The notes under the pieces are model-generated. The model saw only the letters and a program-made list of their open reading frames with translations, searched no databases and had not been told where the DNA came from. A DNA stretch of 7,049 bases from an uncultured Clostridia bacterium (lineage in GTDB: Bacteria > Bacillota > Clostridia > Oscillospirales > Acutalibacteraceae): assembly GCA_946186725.1 (NCBI GenBank), contig CAMHOI010000052.1, positions 1 through 7,049 on the forward strand, in the 5' to 3' direction. Position 1 is the stretch's first letter; each line of letters starts with the position of its first letter. Below are positions 1 to 5,585 of this stretch, one piece after another. The position numbers and the translations under genes are program-made.

Positions 1-1103
1 AACTGGACGACGCCGATCGTCTCCCCCGCGAAAACGATGTCCGCCGTACCCATCACGTCGCCCTCCTTAACAGGGGCATCGTAGGCGTCGTTGAGCGTCG
101 CCTTATACTCAACGGTGGACAGATCCGCATCCTTCGGCAACAGCGCGGTCACGGTGTTGCCGGCACAGAGAGTCATTTCATCCACGTCCCAGGAATAGTT
201 GACAGAGACCGAAATGTCGACCAGATCGCCTTTGGACAGCACGGTCTTATACCGGAAACTGTCAAACGCCCATTCATACAGATTGCGCGTGTCCGTAAAT
301 TCCTGACGGGAGTCGGACGGGCAGCGCGCTACGGCGCAAAGATAATGCTCCCCGTCGCGGGCGGCCGTTGAGATCAGGCAACGGCCCTCGTCTCCGTTGC
401 CGGTTTTGCCGGCGACCATACGCTTGTAATAGTGGCTGGTGTAACTGTCCACCATGTAGTTGGTGTTGGGCAGAATGCGCTCCCCGCTGAGATTGGTGGC
501 GGGAACGGTAAAGCGGGCCTTGGCCATGATGGCGGTCAGCGCCTCGTTGGCAAAGGCGGCCTTGCCGAGCTTCATCATGTCGCTCACGGTGGTGAACTGC
601 CCCTCACGCGTGAGGCCGACGGGAGTCACGTACTGCGTGCCGCTCATGCCAAGCTCGGCCGCTTTCTCGTTCATCAGCTCGACGAAAAGCTCCTCGCCGC
701 CCGCCACGCGGTTGGCCAGATACAGCGCCACGTCGTTGTAGGAGGAGATCAGCAGAAAATGAAGCAGCTGCTCCACAGTGACCTGCTCCCCGTCCTTGAG
801 GTTGCTGACCAGGGCGCCGGTGCCCAAAAGGGAGTCGGAATCCGCCTTGCGGATGGTGACGGTCTCCGACCAGTCGGACAGGTTCTCCGCCGTAACGAGG
901 GCGACCATCAAAAAGCAGGTGGAAGCGGGCGCGATCCGCTCATCTTCCCCTTTCTGATACAGCACGTAACCGGTATCCAGGTTCATCAGGCAAACGTTGG
1001 GGGCAATGACCTCAAAGGTCGGCGTGTAGGCCGACGCGGTCACCTGGGAGAAGAGCAGAACGGCTATCAAAACAATGGAAATGACAAATGTCGTTTTTTT
1101 CAT
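1..1103 (-). CDS. D-Ala-D-Ala carboxypeptidase family protein (peptidase S11, PBP5-like), catalytic Lys missing; 3' end outside window
   Basis: I translated this by hand from an ATG at 1103-1101; 367 codons lie in the window and the frame is open at the left edge. The N-terminus is a signal peptide (MKK, a hydrophobic run to about residue 20, then a likely A-S-A cleavage site near residue 26), so the protein is exported. A penicillin-binding transpeptidase-fold domain follows to about residue 275. SYN at 121-123 fits the SxN motif and GKTG at 232-235 fits the KTG motif. From about residue 284 comes a beta-rich stretch that fits the PBP5 C-terminal domain; any membrane-anchoring helix would lie off the window. 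Family members trim the terminal D-Ala from peptidoglycan stem peptides. Oddity: the nucleophile motif is P-A-S61-T-C-F64 where the family has SxxK, so the general-base lysine is absent and ordinary catalysis is doubtful. A GGAGAG ribosome binding site lies at 1115-1110. Family assignment is firm; activity is not. Confidence 0.93.
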   Translation of the reverse strand, partial: MKKTTFVISIVLIAVLLFSQVTASAYTPTFEVIAPNVCLMNLDTGYVLYQKGEDERIAPASTCFLMVALVTAENLSDWSETVTIRKADSDSLLGTGALVSNLKDGEQVTVEQLLHFLLISSYNDVALYLANRVAGGEELFVELMNEKAAELGMSGTQYVTPVGLTREGQFTTVSDMMKLGKAAFANEALTAIMAKARFTVPATNLSGERILPNTNYMVDSYTSHYYKRMVAGKTGNGDEGRCLISTAARDGEHYLCAVARCPSDSRQEFTDTRNLYEWAFDSFRYKTVLSKGDLVDISVSVNYSWDVDEMTLCAGNTVTALLPKDADLSTVEYKATLNDAYDAPVKEGDVMGTADIVFAGETIGVVQ

Positions 1104-1131
1104 TGAAATCTCTCCGGGAATCGTGTAAAAT
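1103..1131 (+). promoter_or_regulatory. Probable sigma-A promoter for the metallophosphoesterase gene
   Basis: TTGAAA (1103-1108) and TAAAAT (1126-1131) are separated by exactly 17 bases, and each matches consensus at 5 of 6 positions. The start would be near 1138, giving a leader of about 84 bases that contains the inverted repeat at 1171-1195. The -35 overlaps the start codon of the divergent carboxypeptidase-like gene, so the two promoters interleave and may compete. TACAAT at 1138-1143 is another possible -10 but lacks a good -35. Confidence 0.55.
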
Positions 1132-1146
1132 GGTGAGTACAATCAA

Positions 1147-1175
1147 ATTATAGCAGATTGCAGAGAAGTTGAAAA
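1147..1175 (-). promoter_or_regulatory. Sigma-A promoter for the carboxypeptidase-like gene
   Basis: On the minus strand, TTTTCA (1175-1170, 4 of 6 to consensus) is followed by a 17-base spacer and a perfect TATAAT (1152-1147). TGC directly before the -10 makes it an extended -10 promoter. Transcription would start near 1140, giving a leader of about 37 bases before the ATG at 1103. The -35 box sits inside the left arm of the inverted repeat at 1171-1195. Confidence 0.75.
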
Positions 1176-1195
1176 GTGTTTTTTCATCACTTTTC
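1171..1195. repeat. 8-bp perfect inverted repeat in the divergent promoter region, candidate operator or leader hairpin
   Basis: GAAAAGTG (1171-1178) and CACTTTTC (1188-1195) are perfect inverted arms around a 9-base centre. The left arm covers most of the -35 box of the minus-strand promoter, where a bound repressor would block it. On the plus strand the repeat would be transcribed in the metallophosphoesterase leader, followed by a pyrimidine run at 1196-1204 just before the ribosome binding site. That could make it a weak hairpin instead. No known operator is recognised. Confidence 0.45.
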
Positions 1196-1221
1196 TCTCT
1201 TTTTCGGGAGGTGAAACCGCC

Positions 1222-1908
1222 ATGGTCTACATCACGGGTGACATGCACGCGGACGAGGATCGACTCTATGACAAGCAGCTGCGAAAGCTGAAGTCGGGCG
1301 ACACGCTGATCGTGTGCGGCGACTTCGGTTTCATTTGGGACGGAAGCTCCCGCGAGACCAAGATCCTGGAGGAACTGGGCGGACGCAAATACAACGTCTG
1401 CTTTCTGGACGGGACCCATGAGAATTTCGACCGGCTGTACAGTTACCGTCAAACGGTATGGAAGGGCGGACGGGTCCACCGCATCTCAGGCAGTCTTTAT
1501 CATCTCTGCCGCGGGCAGGTGTTCACCATCGAGGGCGTGCGCTACTTCGTCTTCGGCGGCGGCGAGAGCGAGGACAAGGAAATGCGCGTGGAGCGCAAGA
1601 CCTGGTGGAAGGAAGAGCTGCCCACACCCGACGAAATGAAGGAGGGCGTGGAGAACCTGGACGAGGTCGGCGGCGAGGTTGACGTCATTCTCACCCACGA
1701 GCCGCCCTCACTGGTCAAAAGCTCCATGCTCATGCGAATGGGCAAGATGGACCGCGTGAACAAGCTCAACGGTTATTTGGAGGAGATCAACCGCTCCTGC
1801 CGATTCAAACAGTGGTATTTCGGCTGTATGCATGAGGATCGGGTCATCACCCCCGGTCACATTGCCGTCTTCACCGACCTTTGGCCCATCGTTCCCGAGA
1901 AATTGTAA
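1222..1908 (+). CDS. Calcineurin-like metallophosphoesterase
   Basis: This 228-residue soluble protein has the calcineurin-like phosphoesterase layout: GDMH (6-9, metal ligands D7 and H9), GDFG (33-36, D34), GTHEN (64-68), LTHEPP (157-162, H159) and GCMH (201-204). The family is a two-metal hydrolase of phosphomonoesters, phosphodiesters or nucleotides; the substrate here cannot be told. It lacks a signal peptide and should be cytoplasmic. Two motifs depart from the usual form: GNHE is GTHE (T65) and GHxH is GCMH (C202), both at positions that normally bind the second metal. The start is set by GGGAGGTG at 1206-1213, about 8 bases before the ATG. The gene is monocistronic, diverges from the carboxypeptidase-like gene, and its TAA lies one base from the convergent spoIIR stop. 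The family call is strong and the precise role unknown. Confidence 0.93.
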   Translation: MVYITGDMHADEDRLYDKQLRKLKSGDTLIVCGDFGFIWDGSSRETKILEELGGRKYNVCFLDGTHENFDRLYSYRQTVWKGGRVHRISGSLYHLCRGQVFTIEGVRYFVFGGGESEDKEMRVERKTWWKEELPTPDEMKEGVENLDEVGGEVDVILTHEPPSLVKSSMLMRMGKMDRVNKLNGYLEEINRSCRFKQWYFGCMHEDRVITPGHIAVFTDLWPIVPEKL

Positions 1909-1909
1909 A

Positions 1910-2557
1910 TCATTCCCAGAGAAAAGCAGGCAAGGCGCATCCTTGCCTGCTTTTTCTGTGCGTAAACCATTCCCGCAGCTGCTGATACCATTCCACGATG
2001 CGGAAGCGGATCTCATACCGCCCGGAATGCGTCACGACGTCGGCGTCCTTATCCTCAAGCGCGCGGGTGACCTCTTTGGTCTGCGAGGCGGCCGGGATGC
2101 AAAGATTGGGGTAGCATACGCACCACCAGTTGTGCCCCTTCCCTTCTCCGATGGTCACCTGCAGTGCGGTATATTCCCCGGCGGGCAGCGTCACGTCGTC
2201 ATAGGTGCGCGTCTCGAAGGACACGGGCGCCAACGCAACGGAAACGGGCTGGTCGATCCCCCGCGCGTCCAGTTCTTTTCGGGCTGCGGCCTCCAGCGCG
2301 GGCAGATTGACCCTGGCCTGCGCGACGGCGGCGTCAAAGCCATTGACCTCGGTAAAAAGATCGCCGCACTCCGAAAGAATGCGGTCGCGCACGGCCAGCT
2401 TGGTCGCCTGATCCTCGGCGGAATCGGAATTGGCGAGGATATGCAGGCGCAGCACGTGGGTGCGGATGGCGTCGCAATGGACGTCGAAGCCGGTCAAGGC
2501 CAACAGCGCACTCAGAAGCAGGCCGAGGATCAGAGACAAATGCAATCGCTTTTCCAT
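1910..2557 (-). CDS. spoIIR: Stage II sporulation protein R (SpoIIR)
   Basis: SpoIIR is made in the forespore, exported into the intermembrane space, and activates the SpoIIGA protease, which processes pro-sigma-E in the mother cell. The 215-residue product fits the family. It has an N-terminal hydrophobic export segment (about residues 6-23), the signature LRLHILANSDS (36-46), PAGEYTALQVTIGEG (125-139), the NWWCVCYPNLC block (143-153), and a C-terminal RFRIVEWYQQL region (184-194). The ATG at 2557 is preceded by GAAAGGA about 11 bases upstream. The usual family core seems to end near EWF (196-198). The extra tail, about residues 199-215, is encoded through the terminator at 1921-1956, so it may be a non-conserved extension. 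The gene follows ispE but is separated from it by a hairpin with a T-run. Sigma-F control is expected from B. subtilis, but I could not identify a convincing sigma-F promoter. Confidence 0.95.
   Translation of the reverse strand: MEKRLHLSLILGLLLSALLALTGFDVHCDAIRTHVLRLHILANSDSAEDQATKLAVRDRILSECGDLFTEVNGFDAAVAQARVNLPALEAAARKELDARGIDQPVSVALAPVSFETRTYDDVTLPAGEYTALQVTIGEGKGHNWWCVCYPNLCIPAASQTKEVTRALEDKDADVVTHSGRYEIRFRIVEWYQQLREWFTHRKSRQGCALPAFLWE
1921..1956. terminator. Bidirectional intrinsic terminator between the convergent metallophosphoesterase and spoIIR genes
   Basis: A perfect hairpin pairs 1922-1935 with 1941-1954 around a 5-base loop (CGCAT). Its GC-rich core GCAGGCAAGG is flanked by an A-run (1922-1925) and a T-run (1951-1955), so it can terminate in both directions. 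On the plus strand it lies 13 bases after the metallophosphoesterase stop. On the minus strand it lies inside the spoIIR reading frame, upstream of the stop codon. Confidence 0.88.
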
Positions 2558-2560
2558 AAG

Positions 2561-2600
2561 AAAAACCGTCCTTTCTCACCTGGAGTATCGGACGGTTTTT
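2561..2600 (-). terminator. Hairpin with T-run after ispE, overlapping the spoIIR ribosome binding site
   Basis: AAAAACCGTCC (2561-2571) and GGACGGTTTTT (2590-2600) form an 11-bp perfect stem around an 18-base loop. Read on the minus strand, it begins 5 bases after the ispE TAG stop and ends in five Ts, as an intrinsic terminator would. The 3' arm and adjoining loop carry GAAAGGA, the only plausible spoIIR ribosome binding site, and the spoIIR ATG comes 3 bases after the T-run. It may therefore both end the upstream operon and mask spoIIR translation on read-through RNA. Confidence 0.65.
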
Positions 2601-2605
2601 CACTT

Positions 2606-3454
2606 CTATTCAAAAAAAAGACTTTGGCGGGCGGGACGACACAGGATGGTCGGGATCTCGCCCATCGCCGTCTGACAGTTGCGGGCCGTCTCCGCATCCG
2701 CAAAGGTGCCGAAGATCGTCGGCCCTGCGCCCGACAGCGAGACGGACAGCGCGCCGTTCTCTGTCATTTGTCGCCGGGCAGCGCGGGAGAGTGCGTTGTC
2801 CCACAGCGGTGCGAAGGAATTGGCAAAGCCGCGCGCCGCGGCAGGCAAATCTCCCGCCGTTATCGCACGGGCGACCTCCTCGACGTCGGGATGTGCGCGA
2901 TCAGACAGTTGATCCAGTCGGGCGAACATGGCGCCCGTGGACGGCTTTTCACCGGCGCTGACCAGCAAAAAAGCGCAATCGGGCAAATGGGGCAAGGGTC
3001 TCAGCCGCTCCCCGACGCCTGCGGCGAGGGCGGTGCCGCCCGTGAGGGCGAAGGGGACGTCGGCGCCGAGTGAGAGGGCGATGCGCTCCAAAGCGTCGTG
3101 CGGGACGACGCCGATCAGACGGTCGAGCGCAGCCAGCACGGCCGCCGCGTCGGCGCTGCCGCCGCCCATGCCGCCGCAGACCGGGATCCGCTTTTCAACG
3201 GCGATATGCACGCCGCCCTCATAGCACGCCGCGTCACGGTAGCGGACAGCGGCGCGATAAGCGAGGTTGTCCTCCCCGGACAACGACCCGCAGTCGACGG
3301 CGATCCCCTCTCCCCCGAGGGAGACGGTCAGGGTGTCGCACAGATCCACCGACTGCATGACCATGCGCACGTCATGATAGCCGTCGGGACGGCGTCCGGT
3401 CACGTCGAGTGTCAGGTTGAGCTTGGCGCAGGCGCGGACCGTCAGGGCGTTCAC
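2606..3454 (-). CDS. ispE: 4-diphosphocytidyl-2-C-methyl-D-erythritol kinase
   Basis: IspE phosphorylates the 2-hydroxyl of CDP-methylerythritol with ATP in the cytoplasmic MEP route to isopentenyl diphosphate. The protein has 282 residues, a normal length. GHMP-kinase features are visible: AKLNLTLDV (10-18, catalytic K11), RRPDGYHDV (21-29) for substrate binding, the ATP-binding loop PVCGGMGGGSADAA (91-104), LGADVPFAL (129-137, catalytic D132), and the C-terminal glycine motif SLSGAGPTIFGTF (239-251). The start is a GTG at 3454, which overlaps the upstream aminotransferase TGA in a GTGA arrangement. GGGAG lies a few bases upstream inside the aminotransferase end, which indicates translational coupling. 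All key residues are present, so it should be active. The hairpin at 2561-2600 probably ends this operon. Confidence 0.97.
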   Translation of the reverse strand: MNALTVRACAKLNLTLDVTGRRPDGYHDVRMVMQSVDLCDTLTVSLGGEGIAVDCGSLSGEDNLAYRAAVRYRDAACYEGGVHIAVEKRIPVCGGMGGGSADAAAVLAALDRLIGVVPHDALERIALSLGADVPFALTGGTALAAGVGERLRPLPHLPDCAFLLVSAGEKPSTGAMFARLDQLSDRAHPDVEEVARAITAGDLPAAARGFANSFAPLWDNALSRAARRQMTENGALSVSLSGAGPTIFGTFADAETARNCQTAMGEIPTILCRPARQSLFFE

Positions 3455-4620
3455 GACCCGATCTCCCGCAGAAAGGCCTCGATGCGCGAAAGCGCCTCCT
3501 TGATATGCGAGACGGAGTAGCAGTAGGAAGCCCGCACAAAGCCCTCCCCGCAGGCGCCGAAGGCGGTGCCGGGGATGATGGCGACGTGTTGGGAGTAGAG
3601 CAGTTTTTCGCAGAATTCGTCCGAGGTCATGCCGCTGCGGCGAATGGACGGGAAGGCGTAAAAGGCGCCCCTCGGCTCAAAGCAATCCATGCCGATCTTG
3701 TTGAACCCGTCCACCATGATGCGGCGGCGCGCGTCATACTGGGCGCGCATCTTTTGCACGTCCTCATCGCCGTTCCTGAGGGCCTCGATGGCGGCGTACT
3801 GCGCGGTGGTGGGGGCGCACATGATGGCAAACTGATGGATCTTGGTCATCTGGGTCAGCACGTCGGCCGGGCCGCAGGCGTAGCCGAGGCGCCAGCCGGT
3901 CATGGAATAGGTCTTGGAGAAGCCGTTGACGACCACGCAGCGATCCCGCATCCCATCCAGAGAGGCGATGGAGACATGGTCGACACCGTAGGTCAGTTCG
4001 GCATAGATCTCGTCCGACAGCACGAACAGATCGTGCTCCCGGATGACGCGGGCGATCCCCTCCAGATCGGCGCGCTCCATGACGGCGCCGGTCGGGTTGC
4101 AGGGATAGGGCAACACGAGGAGCTTGGTGCGCTCGGTCAGCGCGGCCTCCAGCTCGGCAGGCGTGAGGCGAAACTCGTTCTCCGCCCTGGTTTCGAGCAC
4201 AACGGGAACGCCCCCCGCCATACGGACGATGGGCTCATAGCATACGAAGCTCGGCTGGGGCAGGATGACCTCATCTCCGCGGCAGACGAGGGCGCGCACG
4301 GCCGCGTCGATGGCCTCGCTGCCGCCCACCGAGACCAGAACATCGCTCGCAGGGTCGTAGGTCAGTCCGAAGCGGCGCCGCATATAGGCGGCGATCTCCT
4401 CCCGCAGGGCGTGCAGGCCGCGGTTGGCAGTATAGCGCGTCTTGCGGTCCTCGATGGACTGGATGCCCGCCTGGCGGATGTGCCAGGGGGTGGCGAAATC
4501 CGGCTCGCCGACGCCCAGAGAAATGACGTCGTCCATCGTTTCCGCGATGTCAAAAAATTTCCGGATCCCGGAGGGACGCAGGGCGACCACATCGGGATTC
4601 AGAAAGCGCGAAAGATCCAT
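3451..4620 (-). CDS. Pyridoxal-phosphate aminotransferase, class I/II (aspartate aminotransferase fold)
   Basis: This cytoplasmic PLP enzyme moves an amino group between an amino acid and a 2-oxo acid. Numbered from the ATG at 4620 (389 residues), the fold type I hallmarks are present: GVGEPDF (36-42), TANRG (64-68), GGSEAI (99-104), YPCNPTG (172-178, N175), SDEIYAEL (202-209, D203 and Y206 holding the cofactor), NGFSKTYSMTGWRLGY (232-247, Schiff-base K236), and R363 in GFVRASYCYS for the substrate carboxylate. Closest subgroups by pattern are the AspC/PatA-like Bacillota aminotransferases; the substrate cannot be fixed from sequence. The start is ambiguous. A GTG at 4623 sits 9 bases from a GGGAG site, while the ATG at 4620 sits 12 bases away. 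Either start overlaps the upstream regulator's TGA. The 3' end overlaps ispE by 4 bases. Confidence 0.95.
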   Translation of the reverse strand: MDLSRFLNPDVVALRPSGIRKFFDIAETMDDVISLGVGEPDFATPWHIRQAGIQSIEDRKTRYTANRGLHALREEIAAYMRRRFGLTYDPASDVLVSVGGSEAIDAAVRALVCRGDEVILPQPSFVCYEPIVRMAGGVPVVLETRAENEFRLTPAELEAALTERTKLLVLPYPCNPTGAVMERADLEGIARVIREHDLFVLSDEIYAELTYGVDHVSIASLDGMRDRCVVVNGFSKTYSMTGWRLGYACGPADVLTQMTKIHQFAIMCAPTTAQYAAIEALRNGDEDVQKMRAQYDARRRIMVDGFNKIGMDCFEPRGAFYAFPSIRRSGMTSDEFCEKLLYSQHVAIIPGTAFGACGEGFVRASYCYSVSHIKEALSRIEAFLREIGS

Positions 4621-5099
4621 CACAGCGAGATTCTCCCTCTATCATCGGGGCTGTCGCACATGGCGACGCCCATATCCTTGTACCGGCGCAGGACGAAGTG
4701 AGTCGCCGTCGAGGTCACGCCGTCCATGGTGGCCAGGCGCTTGGCGACGAACATGGCGACCTTCTGGAAGGTCTGGCCGGTGACGATCACGCACAGATCG
4801 TAGCCGCCCGACATCAGATAGACCGACTCAACGTGCTCGAAGCCGGCGATCCGCTCGGCGATCTGCTCGAAGCCCTCGTCCGCCTGGGGCACGATCTTCA
4901 GCTCGATGATGGCGGTGACGTGGACGTCGTCCACGCTCGCCCAGTCGATGAGGGTCTTATAGCCGCGGATGACGCCGCTCTTCTCCAGCTCGGCGACCGC
5001 GTCGCGGACCTCCCCCTCGCCGACGCCGAGCATGGTCGCCAGTTCGGCGGCGGTATAGCGGGCATCCTCGTTGAGCAGGGCAAGCAATTTCTCTTTCAT
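4620..5099 (-). CDS. Lrp/AsnC family transcriptional regulator
   Basis: This is a 159-residue protein. It has an N-terminal winged helix-turn-helix of the Lrp/AsnC type (about residues 3-50, with AELATMLGVGEGEVRDAVAEL at 18-38 as the DNA-binding helices). A RAM/AsnC ligand-binding domain follows (about 60-140) with the conserved glycine turn SGGYD (97-101). Such proteins form dimers or octamers and change gene expression in response to amino acids. The ATG at 5099 is preceded by an AGGAGAGGA site. The gene leads the string, and its TGA overlaps the aminotransferase start by 1 or 4 bases. A role in controlling that enzyme, and probably its own promoter in 5100-5306, is a reasonable inference. 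The C-terminal tail after about residue 143 is short and shows no motif. Confidence 0.95.
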   Translation of the reverse strand: MKEKLLALLNEDARYTAAELATMLGVGEGEVRDAVAELEKSGVIRGYKTLIDWASVDDVHVTAIIELKIVPQADEGFEQIAERIAGFEHVESVYLMSGGYDLCVIVTGQTFQKVAMFVAKRLATMDGVTSTATHFVLRRYKDMGVAMCDSPDDRGRISL

Positions 5100-5149
5100 A
5101 AGATCCTCTCCTTATTATGAGATGGGAAACGGACGGAGCGGACGTCGGC

Positions 5150-5171
5150 AAAAGGCGCGGCGAGGCCGCGC
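5150..5171 (-). other. GC-rich leader hairpin followed by four Ts, upstream of the Lrp/AsnC gene
   Basis: GCGCGGC (5155-5161) and GCCGCGC (5165-5171) form a perfect 7-bp stem with a 3-base loop. Read on the minus strand the stem is followed by C and TTTT (5153-5150), inside the roughly 95-base leader of the regulator gene. It resembles a weak terminator, possibly an attenuator, but the T-run is short and I see no leader peptide or clear alternative fold. Confidence 0.35.
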
Positions 5172-5199
5172 GCAGCGTCTCCTCCCGATAAGTCGGTTT

Positions 5200-5228
5200 A
5201 TTATAGCACACACGGGCGTGAAATACAA
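5200..5228 (-). promoter_or_regulatory. Sigma-A promoter for the Lrp/AsnC-aminotransferase-ispE operon
   Basis: TATAAT (5205-5200) is preceded by TGC, giving an extended -10. TTGTAT (5228-5223) lies 17 bases upstream as a weak -35 (3 of 6). The start would be near 5193, leaving a leader of about 95 bases before the ATG at 5099. The 9-base TGCTATAAT is identical to that in the promoter at 1147-1175. Confidence 0.7.
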
Positions 5229-5247
5229 TCTTTTTCCATTTGGGGTC

Positions 5248-5276
5248 TTTCTTTTACGCTCCCTTCGTGGTACAAT
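5248..5276 (+). promoter_or_regulatory. Probable extended -10 promoter for the ACT-domain/DUF711 operon
   Basis: TACAAT at 5271-5276 is preceded by TGG (5268-5270), an extended -10. The -35 position at a 17-base spacing reads TTTCTT, a poor match, so recognition would lean on the extended -10. The start near 5283 leaves a short leader of about 24 bases that contains the ribosome binding site and no room for a riboswitch. Confidence 0.6.
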
Positions 5277-5306
5277 GGGTTATCCATCGGTAAGGAGGAA
5301 TCCGTT

Positions 5307-5576
5307 ATGAAAGCCGTCATCACGGTCATCGGCAAGGACACCGTCGGTATCCTCGCCAAGATCGCCAACCTATGCGCCGCGCGCAACGTCAACATCGACG
5401 ACGTCACCCAGACCGTCATGCAGGAGTACTTCTGCATGATCATGATGTGCGACATCGACCATATCAACACCGATTTCGCCGTCTTTGTGGACGAAGCGAA
5501 CCGGATCGGCGAGGAGAACGCCCTGCAGGTGCACGTCATGCACGAGGACGTTTTCAACTCCATGCACAGGATCTGA
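5307..5576 (+). CDS. ACT domain-containing protein (UPF0237 family)
   Basis: This 89-residue protein is a single ACT domain, the beta-alpha-beta-beta-alpha-beta ligand-binding fold that usually senses amino acids. The first strand and loop read ITVIGKDTVGILAKIANLC (5-23), with the typical G-x-D-x-x-G turn (G9, D11, G14) ahead of helix 1. A second strand and a short connecting region lead to the closing strand ALQVHVMHEDVF (71-82). The length fits UPF0237, which has no attached catalytic domain. A near-perfect AAGGAGGA (5292-5299) sits 7 bases before the ATG and fixes the start. The stop TGA is 9 bases before the next ATG and forms part of that gene's ribosome binding site, so the two are co-translated. 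A regulatory or sensing role toward the DUF711 partner is inferred from this pairing. The ligand is unknown. Confidence 0.93.
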   Translation: MKAVITVIGKDTVGILAKIANLCAARNVNIDDVTQTVMQEYFCMIMMCDIDHINTDFAVFVDEANRIGEENALQVHVMHEDVFNSMHRI

Positions 5577-5585
5577 GGACGCGAT

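Noticed and set aside
432..1106. A 224-codon open frame on the plus strand opposite the carboxypeptidase gene
   Set aside because: It has no family signature, ribosome binding site or promoter, and it is antisense to a gene with signal peptide and SxN/KTG motifs. It is a byproduct of GC-rich codon use.
1012..1479. A 155-codon minus-strand frame across the divergent promoter region
   Set aside because: It crosses both promoters and the starts of two real genes and has no motif. Its apparent hydrophobic part is chance.
2572..2625. Possible sigma-F promoter for spoIIR (GAATA about 14 bases before TCCGATACTC, minus strand)
   Set aside because: The -35 has a mismatch and the GG of the sigma-F -10 is absent, so the match is too weak to annotate even though sigma-F control of spoIIR is expected.
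1832..3073. A 413-codon open frame on the plus strand across spoIIR and ispE
   Set aside because: It starts inside the metallophosphoesterase gene, runs through the terminator, and is antisense to two well-recognised genes. The translation is low-complexity and Gly/Arg-rich.
3505..4701. A 398-codon open frame on the plus strand opposite the aminotransferase
   Set aside because: It is a mirror frame of a GC-rich gene, with a His/Gly/Asp-rich translation, no recognisable domain and no ribosome binding site.
5100..5306. Riboswitch or T-box in the divergent spacer
   Set aside because: The plus-strand leader is only about 24 bases. The minus-strand leader has just one small GC stem and no T-box or known riboswitch sequence.
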